A stretch of 64,000 nucleotides of DNA, taken from positions 62,001 through 126,000 of the forward strand of contig NZ_SCTC01000043.1 in assembly GCF_004299445.1 (NCBI RefSeq). Direction: 5' to 3'. This DNA comes from Phenylobacterium sp. GTDB taxonomy: Bacteria; Pseudomonadota; Alphaproteobacteria; Caulobacterales; Caulobacteraceae. A program made the translations under genes and the position numbers. The notes under the pieces are model-generated. The model worked only from the letters and a program-made list of their open reading frames with translations. It had not been told where the DNA came from and did no database searches. Positions 34,418 through 41,655 of this stretch are shown here, piece after piece. Every line of letters starts with the position of its first letter. The stretch's first letter is position 1.

Positions 34418-35368
34418 GTGTCCGTACGCGCCGCCCTGACTGCGATCCTTGTGCTGAGCCTGGCTACCCCGGCGACGGCGCAGGTTCCTTTGATCGTGCC
34501 GATCCCGCGCAAGGCCAAGCCGCCCCCCGAGGGGCCGCGTCCGCCGCCGTCCGACCTGCCGCCCGCCGAGGCCGCGGTATGGCCCTTCCCAGCGCCCGAC
34601 CCCAAGACCTGGTGGGACGACAAGCGGCCCAAGGCGAGCGAGGCCGCCGACCCGCTGGGCGGACGGCGCATGCGCCGGGGCGAGCGGTTGCCGATGCCGG
34701 ACAACGGGGTCGATGCGTCAACCTATCGGCTCTGGGGCCTGTTGCCGCTGCAGTGGCAACTGGTGCGGGGCGACGAGATGATCCTGGAACTCTGGACGCG
34801 GCCCTCGAACAGCGTGCGCCAGACGGTGACCCGGATCGTGGTGCGCGGCGGCGACGCCTTCGTGCAGGCGCGCGCGGGCCTGGCCTGCTGCGAGGCGGGG
34901 ATCGGGCGGCGCGTAGGCTTCGACGAACAGCTGCCCGAGGGCGCGGCGGCCCGATTCCGCGCGCTGGCGCAGCTTCCGCTCTGGCGATCGCCGCGTGACG
35001 TACGCGTGGAGCAGCCCGGCCTGGCCGACGCCTTGTGCGTCGACGGCACCGGATACGACCTGACCCTGGTGACAGCCGGACGATCCGCCGTCCTGCACCG
35101 CGCCTGCGATCCGGCCGAGGTGGGCGAGGTCGGCGAAGTGCTGGAGGCGATGCTGGGCGCGGCGCTGGGCCGCGACGGGCGCTTCGATGTGATCTTTCCC
35201 AAGGGCGCCAGCTTCGCGGGACCCCGCGACGCCTACCACGCCCTGCTGGCCGAGGGCGGCCGGCTCAAGCCCAATCCTGATGCACGAGCTCCTGCACCCG
35301 GCGCGGAGCCTGCGCGGTCGGCGGAGCCAGACGCGGACGCCCCGGCGACCGCGCCGTCCCGGCCCTGA
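34418..35368 (+). CDS. Secreted hypothetical protein
   Basis: A 316-residue protein with a signal peptide (MSVRAALTAILVLSLATPATA, cleavage after TAQ or ATA). A Pro-rich segment follows (about 28-70, PPPEGPRPPPSDLPP), then a folded domain of about 200 residues with a Cys pair (LACCEAG), a third and fourth Cys (ALCVDG, HRACDP), and a Pro/Ala-rich tail. GTG start. No family recognised. It ends two bases before the convergent yciB gene. Confidence 0.6.
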   Translation: MSVRAALTAILVLSLATPATAQVPLIVPIPRKAKPPPEGPRPPPSDLPPAEAAVWPFPAPDPKTWWDDKRPKASEAADPLGGRRMRRGERLPMPDNGVDASTYRLWGLLPLQWQLVRGDEMILELWTRPSNSVRQTVTRIVVRGGDAFVQARAGLACCEAGIGRRVGFDEQLPEGAAARFRALAQLPLWRSPRDVRVEQPGLADALCVDGTGYDLTLVTAGRSAVLHRACDPAEVGEVGEVLEAMLGAALGRDGRFDVIFPKGASFAGPRDAYHALLAEGGRLKPNPDARAPAPGAEPARSAEPDADAPATAPSRP

Positions 35369-35370
35369 CC

Positions 35371-35946
35371 TCAGGCCGCGCTTGCCAGCGTCGCCTGCTC
35401 GGCCCGGATCTCGCGGATCGATGCGGCGCGCATGTGGACGTACTGCACGCCGAACAGCGCCAGCTTGGACGTGATCGGGAAGATCGCCTTGTAGAGCGGC
35501 CAGTGCTCGGGCAGCGCGATCGCGAAGACCAGGTTCATCCCGGCGCTCAGCGCCATCAGCCCGGCCCAGACATAGCCGTAGGCGATCACGACGCCCGGGG
35601 CCCGGCCCCGCGCAATCGGCGGCATGTAGCGGATCATCCACCCCTTGCGCAGCATGAACGCGGCCAGCACGAGATAGATCACCGTGGGCTTGGCCATCAG
35701 GAAGCGCGGGTCGTGCACGACGAGGCTGGCCCCGCCGAACACCAGCACCAGGCCCAGGCTGGCCCACTGCAGCGGCGCGACCTGGCGGCGTAGTCCCAGC
35801 ATCAGGACGACGTGGCCCACGCCGGTCGCCATCGCGATGATGGTGGCGGTCAGCGGATCGACGCCGGCAATCAGCAGGCCTGCGAACAGCAGGCTGGAGA
35901 AGAGGTCGTTGACCAGGGGCTTGGCGGCTTGGGCGAAGGTGTTCAC
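35371..35946 (-). CDS. yciB: Inner-membrane septation protein family YciB/IspZ
   Basis: A 191-residue protein with about five transmembrane helices of the YciB (formerly IspZ, septation protein A) family, involved in envelope and division. Typical blocks: NDLFSSLLFAGLLIAGVDPLTATIIAM near the start, and the loop MIRYMPPIARGRAPGVV. Length matches the family (about 180-200). Stands alone upstream of ssrA on the other strand. Confidence 0.85.
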   Translation of the reverse strand: MNTFAQAAKPLVNDLFSSLLFAGLLIAGVDPLTATIIAMATGVGHVVLMLGLRRQVAPLQWASLGLVLVFGGASLVVHDPRFLMAKPTVIYLVLAAFMLRKGWMIRYMPPIARGRAPGVVIAYGYVWAGLMALSAGMNLVFAIALPEHWPLYKAIFPITSKLALFGVQYVHMRAASIREIRAEQATLASAA

Positions 35947-36127
35947 GGGGTCTGGCTCCAGGGGTCTCGATATGGCGCCTGAAGGCTAGCGGGCCGGCGT
36001 CGAACGTCGTGAATCCGCTCACGAAGGGCCAGTGGCGATCCACGAATGCGCGCACGCCGTTGGCGCTTCGCGAGTCGCTTCCCGGCCGGAAGGGATGCGG
36101 AAGTCCTTCAGTTCTCGCGCCCAACCC

Positions 36128-36430
36128 CCTATATGTGAGGCGTCGGGTTCGCCCGACTATGGAGATAAACGCGCGCATAATAAGCGGACTGGACCCGGGT
36201 GCGATTCCCGGCGGCTCCACCAATCTTCTCTCGGGTTATCGCCGAGGCAGTGCGGGGCCGATCAGCATCGACAGACGTGTAAAGGCGTTGCTTTCTCTCG
36301 GCATGACCCACCGTCCCGGGTCTTTAAACTAAGTGCGAACGATAACTTCGCTGAGGAAGTCCGCCTCGCCGCGTAATGCGGTTCGGTGACATCCGACCTA
36401 AGTCCTAGGGGTTCAGATCCTTAGGCGGGG
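36128..36430 (+). ncRNA. ssrA: tmRNA (ssrA), circularly permuted two-piece form
   Basis: The acceptor piece comes first: a hairpin GTCGGG-TTCG-CCCGAC at 36142-36157, a T arm (36195-36211) and a genomically encoded CCA at 36220-36222. The coding piece starts at 36254 with GGGGCCG, which pairs with CGGCTCC (36212-36218) to make a seven-pair acceptor stem whose third pair is G-U, the alanine identity element. The tag frame follows at 36335-36376 with its stop inside a small stem (36369-36381). The outer ends (36128 and 36430) are estimates. The T loop reads TGCGATT instead of TTCGATT. Confidence 0.92.
36335..36376 (+). other. tmRNA tag reading frame
   Basis: Codons GCG AAC GAT AAC TTC GCT GAG GAA GTC CGC CTC GCC GCG TAA give ANDNFAEEVRLAA; with the alanine carried by the tmRNA itself the full tag is AANDNFAEEVRLAA. 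Caulobacter crescentus uses AANDNFAEEFAVAA, so the first half is the same and the tail differs before the final AA recognised by ClpX. The long open frame that runs into it from 36032 is not a gene. Confidence 0.93.
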
Positions 36431-36779
36431 CCCGGGAGGCGCCTGCCAACAGAAGCCTCCCACCTTCCTCCCGACGGTTCCTGGCGCCTCCCTTTTGCAA
36501 GGCAAGGGTTTGGAGGCGCCTGCCAACAGAAGCCTCCCACCTACTTCCTAGGCGCGCTTCCCGCTCCAGCAAGCACTTGCGAGAGGCCTGCCGAAGGAAG
36601 CCTCCCACTCACATCGCTCTCCTGGTCCTGGCATGGGTCGACAAGGTCATCATGTCCGCGTCGCTGGCTGACAAGACTTGCGTCATGAAGACGACCCGGG
36701 ACGGACATGGGTCATCCGGCCTTGCACCGCCCTCATCAAACGTTACCTTCGACATGTTCCGTGGTTTGGAGTTTTGCGC
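36431..36779 (+). ncRNA. Gene-free stretch with three related hairpins; possible small RNA or 3' part of the ssrA transcript
   Basis: Between ssrA and sspB no coding frame is credible. Three similar hairpins occur: 36434-36461 (stem GGGAGGC/GCCTCCC), 36512-36537 (stem GGAGGC/GCCTCC) and 36583-36604 (stem GAGGC/GCCTC). The first two share 31 identical bases, loop CTGCCAACAGAA included; the third is degenerate (CTGCCGAAGGAA). A larger inverted repeat, GGCGCCTCC (36483-36491) and GGAGGCGCC (36512-36520), could compete with the second hairpin. After 36610 only the sspB promoter region is expected. Confidence 0.5.
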
Positions 36780-37265
36780 GTGGCCCAGGATCCGCCGGTC
36801 CAGGATCTGATGAACTACGAAGCGATGGCGCAGGATGCGCTGCGCGGCGTGGCGAAGGCTGCCCTGAAGCGCGCCGCCGCGCCCGAGGGCCTGCCGGGCT
36901 CGCATCATTTCTATATCACCTTCAAGACCGATGCGGCTGGGGTCTCGGGACCGCAGGACCTGTTGGGCAAGTACCCCGACGAGATGACCATCGTTCTGCA
37001 GCACCAGTACTGGGATCTGGCGCCGGGCGAGACGTTCTTCTCGGTGACCCTGCAGTTCGGCGGCCAGCCCAAGCGTCTGTCGATCCCGTACGGCGCAATC
37101 ACCCGCTTCTACGACCCCTCGGTTCAGTTCCTGCTGCAGTTCGAGCCGCCGCCGCCGGCCCCGCCCGAGGCGCGCGCCGAGGCGCCCGCCCCGAAGGAGG
37201 CGCCGGTCGCGCCGAAGGCGACCGAGGCCACCGTCGTGTCCCTCGACCAGTTCCGGAAGAAATAG
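36780..37265 (+). CDS. sspB: ClpXP adaptor SspB
   Basis: A 161-residue alphaproteobacterial SspB, the adaptor that binds the ssrA tag and tethers tagged proteins to ClpXP. Similar to C. crescentus SspB-alpha: DLMNYEAMAQDALRGV, HHFYITFKTDAAGVSGPQDLLGKYPDEMTIVLQHQYWDL, GETFFSVTLQFGGQPKRLSIP. A Pro/Ala-rich linker (about 120-145) leads to VVSLDQFRKK, the likely ClpX-binding tail. Start is GTG with GGAG eight bases before it. Downstream of ssrA by 350 bp and followed after five bases by a thioesterase gene. Confidence 0.93.
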   Translation: MAQDPPVQDLMNYEAMAQDALRGVAKAALKRAAAPEGLPGSHHFYITFKTDAAGVSGPQDLLGKYPDEMTIVLQHQYWDLAPGETFFSVTLQFGGQPKRLSIPYGAITRFYDPSVQFLLQFEPPPPAPPEARAEAPAPKEAPVAPKATEATVVSLDQFRKK

Positions 37266-37270
37266 CCCTC

Positions 37271-37753
37271 ATGACCGATGTGGCGGCCACGACGGCCAAC
37301 GCCGAACCTGAAGCGCTGACAGACGAGGCGATCCTCGCGCGCTTCCTCCGCACGAAGAACCAGCCCACCGGCTCGCAGACCCTGGGCTTCCGCATGGTCT
37401 CGGTGAGCCAGGCGACGAAGTCGGTCGAGGTGGAGTTCGACGCCAAGGCCGAGTTGTTGCTCAACCCGATGAAGCAGATCCAGGGCGGCTATCTCTGCGC
37501 CATGCTGGATGAGGCGATGAGCGTGGCCTGCATGGTGGCCTCGGGCATGACCGCGGTCGCGCCAACCCTGGAGATGAAGACCAGCTTCTTCCGGCCGGGC
37601 GCGCCGGGGAAGATCAAGGGCGTCGGCCGCGTCGTGAAATGGGGCCGACAGGTGGCCTTCACCGAGGGCGAGCTCTACGACCCCGAAGGGCGGCTGCTGG
37701 CCAAGGCGACCGGGACAGCAATCCCGACGCCGTTCCAGAACTACAAGAAGTAG
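37271..37753 (+). CDS. PaaI-family hotdog thioesterase
   Basis: A 160-residue single-hotdog protein with the core IQGGYLCAMLDEAMSVACMVASG (catalytic Gly and Glu/Asp positions) and the beta-strand pattern of the PaaI group. A 40-residue N-terminal helix (EALTDEAILARFLRTKNQP) precedes it. It probably hydrolyses an acyl-CoA of unknown type. It begins five bases after sspB, so cotranscription is likely; a functional link to SspB is not implied. Confidence 0.85.
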   Translation: MTDVAATTANAEPEALTDEAILARFLRTKNQPTGSQTLGFRMVSVSQATKSVEVEFDAKAELLLNPMKQIQGGYLCAMLDEAMSVACMVASGMTAVAPTLEMKTSFFRPGAPGKIKGVGRVVKWGRQVAFTEGELYDPEGRLLAKATGTAIPTPFQNYKK

Positions 37754-37758
37754 TCGGC

Positions 37759-38526
37759 GTGCGCCGGCTCGTTCTGCTCTTCGCGGCCCTCTGGCTCGCG
37801 GCGGCGGGCGGGGCGCGGGCGGCGGCGTTCGCCGATTGGTCGGCCGTGGTGGTGGCCGGAGACTGGCACGCGAGCGACGGCGGCGCGACCGAGGGCTTCG
37901 ACAACGCCCGTCGCGACGTGACCCTGGCCCTGGGCCGGGCGGGCTTCCAGCCGGCCAACATCCGCCAATTCTCCGTGCGGCCCGAGCGCTACAAGGACAC
38001 CAACCCGGGGAAGTCCGACCTGCGGGGCATCTACGAAGCCATGGTGGATGTGTCCGGCAAGGCGCCGGGCGGATGTCTGTTCTACCTCACCTCACACGGG
38101 CTGCCGCAGGGCGCGCAGGTCGATCAGCGAATCCTCGCCCCCGGCGTGCTGGCCACGATGTTGGACCAGACCTGCGGCAAGCGGCCCACGGTAGTGGTGA
38201 TCTCGGCCTGCTTCTCGGGTGTCTTCGTGCCGGCGCTGGCGAAGTCGAATCGCATGGTGCTGACGGCGGCCCGGCCCGACCGGACCTCGTTCGGCTGCGG
38301 CCAGGCGAACAAATACCCCTACTTCGACGACTGCTTCCTGGCCTCGATGCCACAGGCGCGAGACTTTGGAGCGCTGGCCAACGCCACGCGCGACTGCGTG
38401 CGCACACGCGAGATCGCCGAGAAGATGAGCCCGCCGTCCGAGCCGCAGATCTGGGTCGGCGCCGAACTGCGCCCCATGCTGCCGCTCTACGCCTTCGAAG
38501 CGCCGGGGACGGCCAGAAAACCCTAG
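37759..38526 (+). CDS. C13 (legumain-like) cysteine peptidase, secreted
   Basis: A 255-residue protein with a signal peptide (about 1-22) and the caspase-like catalytic pair of peptidase family C13: His113 in YLTSHG and Cys151 in VISACFSG. Bacterial C13 proteins are uncommon and their substrates are mostly unknown; eukaryotic relatives include legumain and the GPI transamidase subunit. GTG start. Its stop shares the palindrome CTAG (38523-38526) with the stop of the convergent PEPxxWA protein gene. Confidence 0.85.
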   Translation: MRRLVLLFAALWLAAAGGARAAAFADWSAVVVAGDWHASDGGATEGFDNARRDVTLALGRAGFQPANIRQFSVRPERYKDTNPGKSDLRGIYEAMVDVSGKAPGGCLFYLTSHGLPQGAQVDQRILAPGVLATMLDQTCGKRPTVVVISACFSGVFVPALAKSNRMVLTAARPDRTSFGCGQANKYPYFDDCFLASMPQARDFGALANATRDCVRTREIAEKMSPPSEPQIWVGAELRPMLPLYAFEAPGTARKP

Positions 38527-39212
38527 CGACGCCGGTCGCGATCCACCCGGATGGGAACGGGCGCCAGCTTGCGACGGCGCAGCGCCGCGCCCGCCAGGCC
38601 GAAGCCTGCGATCATCAGGGCCCAGGTCGTAGGTTCCGGCACTGCGTTCATGCGGAAGTCGTCGACCAGCAGGAAGCTGGGGTTTTCGCCATCGACGCCG
38701 TTCGCGACGCCCGCTTCGAGCGTATAGGTTCCGGCCGCCAGCACGGTGGAGAACGACGTCCAGTCGGTGTAGCCGAACGCGCCGACGCCGACGCCGGGCC
38801 CGCCGGCGATGTCGCGGTAGAACAGCTCGATCACATTGCCGCCGCTGATGAGGCGCACGTAGCCGTAGTCGTTATAGTCCGCATAGTCCTCGGCGAGGAA
38901 CGCGGCCGAGCCTGAGAATGTCCCGCCCTTGGTGGTGAACGTCTGGGTGATGAACATCGGCGAGGTGTCGAAACCGGCCTGGATCACGCCCAGCATCGAG
39001 CCATGGACCGGCGTGTAGACCTTGCCGTCCGGGACGCCGTTCTCGTCCTTGTGCTCGAACACGCCCGGCGTCTGGAAGAGGCTGGCGTCTGCCGCCCAGT
39101 CGTTGAGGATGTCCTCGAAACTGCCGTTGAAAAGCTCGGCGGCGCCGGCCGGCGCAGCGAAGCCTGCGGCGGCGAGCGCCAGCGCGGCGATGATTGACGA
39201 CCTTGCACCCAT
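38523..39212 (-). CDS. PEPxxWA-CTERM sorting domain protein
   Basis: A 229-residue secreted protein: signal peptide MGARSSIIAALALAAAGFAAPAGA, a beta-sandwich-like middle (NGSFEDILNDW, GTYTLEAGVANGVDG, FLLVDDFRM), and the C-terminal sorting signal VPEPTTWALMIAGFGLAGAALRRRK: PEP motif, hydrophobic helix and basic end. Such proteins are processed by an exosortase. No exosortase gene is in the window. The ATG is preceded by GGAGG. Function of the domain unknown. Confidence 0.88.
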   Translation of the reverse strand: MGARSSIIAALALAAAGFAAPAGAAELFNGSFEDILNDWAADASLFQTPGVFEHKDENGVPDGKVYTPVHGSMLGVIQAGFDTSPMFITQTFTTKGGTFSGSAAFLAEDYADYNDYGYVRLISGGNVIELFYRDIAGGPGVGVGAFGYTDWTSFSTVLAAGTYTLEAGVANGVDGENPSFLLVDDFRMNAVPEPTTWALMIAGFGLAGAALRRRKLAPVPIRVDRDRRR

Positions 39213-39363
39213 ATGGCCTCCGAGCGCCACGCGGCGCTTTCGACCCGTTAAACATAGCGGATTTGCCACGCGCCGCCACGCTTCACCTCGTCGCGGCGAG
39301 TTCGCGGTCCACGACTCAACCCAAATGATATGGTCGCGAGCTATCTGGGGAGATCGAAGAGCA

Positions 39364-41406
39364 ATGCGTAGCCTCGGCAAGGCGGTGCTGGCGACGCTGG
39401 TGCTTCTGGTCGCGCCCGCGGCCGCGCAGGAAGCACCGCTTCTCAAGGCGCCGATCACTCAGGTCGCAGCGACGGCGGAACCGTCGACGCCGCCTGTTCG
39501 CGTGATTCCTGGCGCGCGGCTGCCTGTCGGCCAGACGATCGCGCCGGCGGAACTGGAGGCCTTCGTCGACGGCTGGATGACCGACGCCATGCGCCGCGAG
39601 CACGTGGCCGGCGCGACCGTGTCGGTGGTGCAGAATGGCCAGGTGGTGCTGAAGAAGGGCTACGGCTTCTCCAACCTGGAGCCGCGCAAGCCCGTGGATC
39701 CGGACCGGACGCTGTTCCGCATCGGCTCGATCTCGAAGACCTTCACCTGGATTCTGTTGATGAAGGAGGTCGAGGCCGGACGTATCCGCCTCGACGCCCC
39801 AATCAATCTCTATCTGAACGAAAAGGTCCGCCTGACCGGCAAATCGCGCGATGTCACTGTGCGCAGCCTCATGGAGCACACGCCCGGCTTCGAAGACCGG
39901 GCGCTGGGCCAGCTGTTCGAGCGCGATCCGCGCCGCGTCCGCCCCCTCGACCTCTACCTGCGCCAGGAGCGCCCGGGCCGCGACCGCAAGCCGGGACTGA
40001 TCTCCAGCTATTCCAACTATGGCGTGGGCCTGGCCGGCGCGGCGGTGACCTTCGGCAAGGGCAAGACATTCGAGCGGATGGTCGAGGACGAAATCACCGT
40101 TCCGCTGGGCATGAACCGCACCACGTTCCGCGAACCCCGACCCGAGCGGCGCGGTCTGCCGGCGGCGATGCCCCAGCGGCTGCGGAGCGACATCTCGACC
40201 GGGTACAGCTGGCGCAACGCGGGGTTCGCGGCGAACGACTACGAGTACATCGGCCAGGTGGCGCCGGCCGGCTCCGCATCGTCCACCGCGGGCGACATGG
40301 CCCGGTATATGCTGATGCTGCTGGGCGACGGACAGTGGAACGGCAAGACCGTGTTCGGGCCACGTGCGGCCCGCGCCTTCCGCTCGCAGCTGCGCCAGAC
40401 TCCGGACGGCGTGAACGGGTGGGCCCACGGCTTCATGGTCTTCAGCCTGCCGGGCGACTTCAAGGGCTATGGCCACGGCGGCGATACGCTGGCCTTCCAC
40501 TCCAACATGATGGTGATCCCCGAGCTGGGACTCGGCATCTTCGTCAGCACCAACAGCGAGAACGGCGCAAAGCTCGCCGGCCCCCTCCCCGAGTCGATCG
40601 TGCGGTACTTCTACGCCAAGCCCGAGGCGTTCCCGCGGCCGGGCTCGGCGGCGCTGGCCCGGGCGGGCGACCTGTTCGATGGGGCGTACCTGTCCACCCG
40701 ACGTGCGAATGGCGGGCTGGAAGGCTTTGTCGGCCTGATCGCCGGGTCGTCCGAGGTCGAGGTCACCTCCGGCGGCCGGCTGATCACCCGCAGCCCGCTG
40801 GGTGACGAGCGGGCCTGGGTCCCCGACGGACCGGTGGCCGAGGGCCGCTTCATCTCCACCCTCGGCGACAGCCGGCTGATGTTCCACATGGAGCAGGGCC
40901 GGGCCGTGAGCTACCGCGGCGCGATCAACGCCCAGACCGAAAAGCGCGCGCCCTTCACCGAACGGCTGAGCACGCTGACGTGGATGGCGGGGCTCACTCT
41001 GTTCGCCGCCCTGGCCAACTTCGCAGGCCTTGCGCTGCGCAACCGTCGCGAGGTGCGGCAAAACCAGATCCAGGCCAGGGCCGCCATCGTTCAGACCATG
41101 CAGGCGGGCCTTTGGCTGGCGTCCTTCGTCCTGTTCGGTCTCTGGGCCAGCGGCGCATCGGACATCCAGGCGCTCATGTACGATTTCCCCGGCCTGCTCC
41201 TGGTGACCGCGTCGGCCTCCGCCCTCGTCGCCTCGGCGCTGGGCCTGCTGACGATCGCCGCGCTGCTGTCGGTCTGGCAGGGCGGTCGCCGGGTCGATTC
41301 GTGGTCAGCCTCCCGAAAGACGTTCTTCACGATTTCGGTGCTGATCTACACGGCCTTCTCCGTGCTTCTGGCGATGAACGGGGCCCTCGAGCCCTGGAGC
41401 AGCTAG
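39364..41406 (+). CDS. Serine beta-lactamase/penicillin-binding-like hydrolase with membrane C-terminus
   Basis: A 680-residue protein with a signal peptide (about 1-21), a class C beta-lactamase/DD-peptidase domain (about 60-430) showing SxxK in GSISKTF (Ser122, Lys125), Y-S-N in SSYSNYG, and HGG in GYGHGGDTLAF, then a lipocalin-like segment, and four hydrophobic helices from about residue 535. It may be a peptidase or esterase of the envelope; antibiotic hydrolysis cannot be inferred. Alternative upstream starts were not used because the signal peptide fixes the ATG. Confidence 0.85.
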   Translation: MRSLGKAVLATLVLLVAPAAAQEAPLLKAPITQVAATAEPSTPPVRVIPGARLPVGQTIAPAELEAFVDGWMTDAMRREHVAGATVSVVQNGQVVLKKGYGFSNLEPRKPVDPDRTLFRIGSISKTFTWILLMKEVEAGRIRLDAPINLYLNEKVRLTGKSRDVTVRSLMEHTPGFEDRALGQLFERDPRRVRPLDLYLRQERPGRDRKPGLISSYSNYGVGLAGAAVTFGKGKTFERMVEDEITVPLGMNRTTFREPRPERRGLPAAMPQRLRSDISTGYSWRNAGFAANDYEYIGQVAPAGSASSTAGDMARYMLMLLGDGQWNGKTVFGPRAARAFRSQLRQTPDGVNGWAHGFMVFSLPGDFKGYGHGGDTLAFHSNMMVIPELGLGIFVSTNSENGAKLAGPLPESIVRYFYAKPEAFPRPGSAALARAGDLFDGAYLSTRRANGGLEGFVGLIAGSSEVEVTSGGRLITRSPLGDERAWVPDGPVAEGRFISTLGDSRLMFHMEQGRAVSYRGAINAQTEKRAPFTERLSTLTWMAGLTLFAALANFAGLALRNRREVRQNQIQARAAIVQTMQAGLWLASFVLFGLWASGASDIQALMYDFPGLLLVTASASALVASALGLLTIAALLSVWQGGRRVDSWSASRKTFFTISVLIYTAFSVLLAMNGALEPWSS

Positions 41407-41560
41407 GGCGCAGTCCACGCCGGTTCGGCGTCCAGATTGTGCTCCGGACTAAGGCGCCGAGCCTCTTTGCCCCGATCAGGCCCCGCCTGATCGGGAGAGG
41501 CTTGGGGAACAGCCTGCGACCGCTGGTCGCGACGTGAAAGGCCTCGGCTACAGCCAAGTC

Positions 41561-41575
41561 TAAACCCCCCCTTAA
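41561..41575 (+). promoter_or_regulatory. CtrA-like box before fliF
   Basis: TAAA-N7-TTAA (41561-41575, followed by CC), one mismatch from the CtrA consensus TTAA-N7-TTAA. It lies 81 bases before the proposed fliF start. In Caulobacter the fliF promoter is a direct CtrA target. The N7 spacer is a run of seven C. Confidence 0.5.
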
Positions 41576-41655
41576 CCAAGGACTGGGAAATTGTTGCCTA
41601 CCTGGAGGGGAGACGCGTCGGCGCGCCCCTTCGCGTGTCGGGGGGGCGAGGGGCC

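Noticed and set aside
36186..36222. A tRNA gene
   Set aside because: A T arm and CCA are present, but no D or anticodon arm precedes them; it is the acceptor piece of the permuted tmRNA.
36032..36376. A 114-codon protein ending in the tag sequence
   Set aside because: It runs through the tmRNA acceptor stem and has no ribosome binding site; only the last 13 codons are the tag.
36583..36604. Signal recognition particle RNA, because of GAAGGAAGC
   Set aside because: The rest of the domain IV motif (GGTCAGG and AGCAGCC) is missing, and the other two copies lack it.
36405..36608. A 67-residue minus-strand protein in the hairpin region
   Set aside because: Composition is Arg/Gly-rich and it consists mostly of the repeat sequence; no start signal.
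36435..36610. A CRISPR array
   Set aside because: Only two good copies and one degenerate, with non-matching spacers of 45-50 bp that contain inverted repeats; no cas genes.
41584..41598. A sigma-54 promoter before fliF (TGGGAAATTGTTGCC)
   Set aside because: Spacing between the GG and GC elements is one base short; the fliF operon is CtrA-controlled in Caulobacter.
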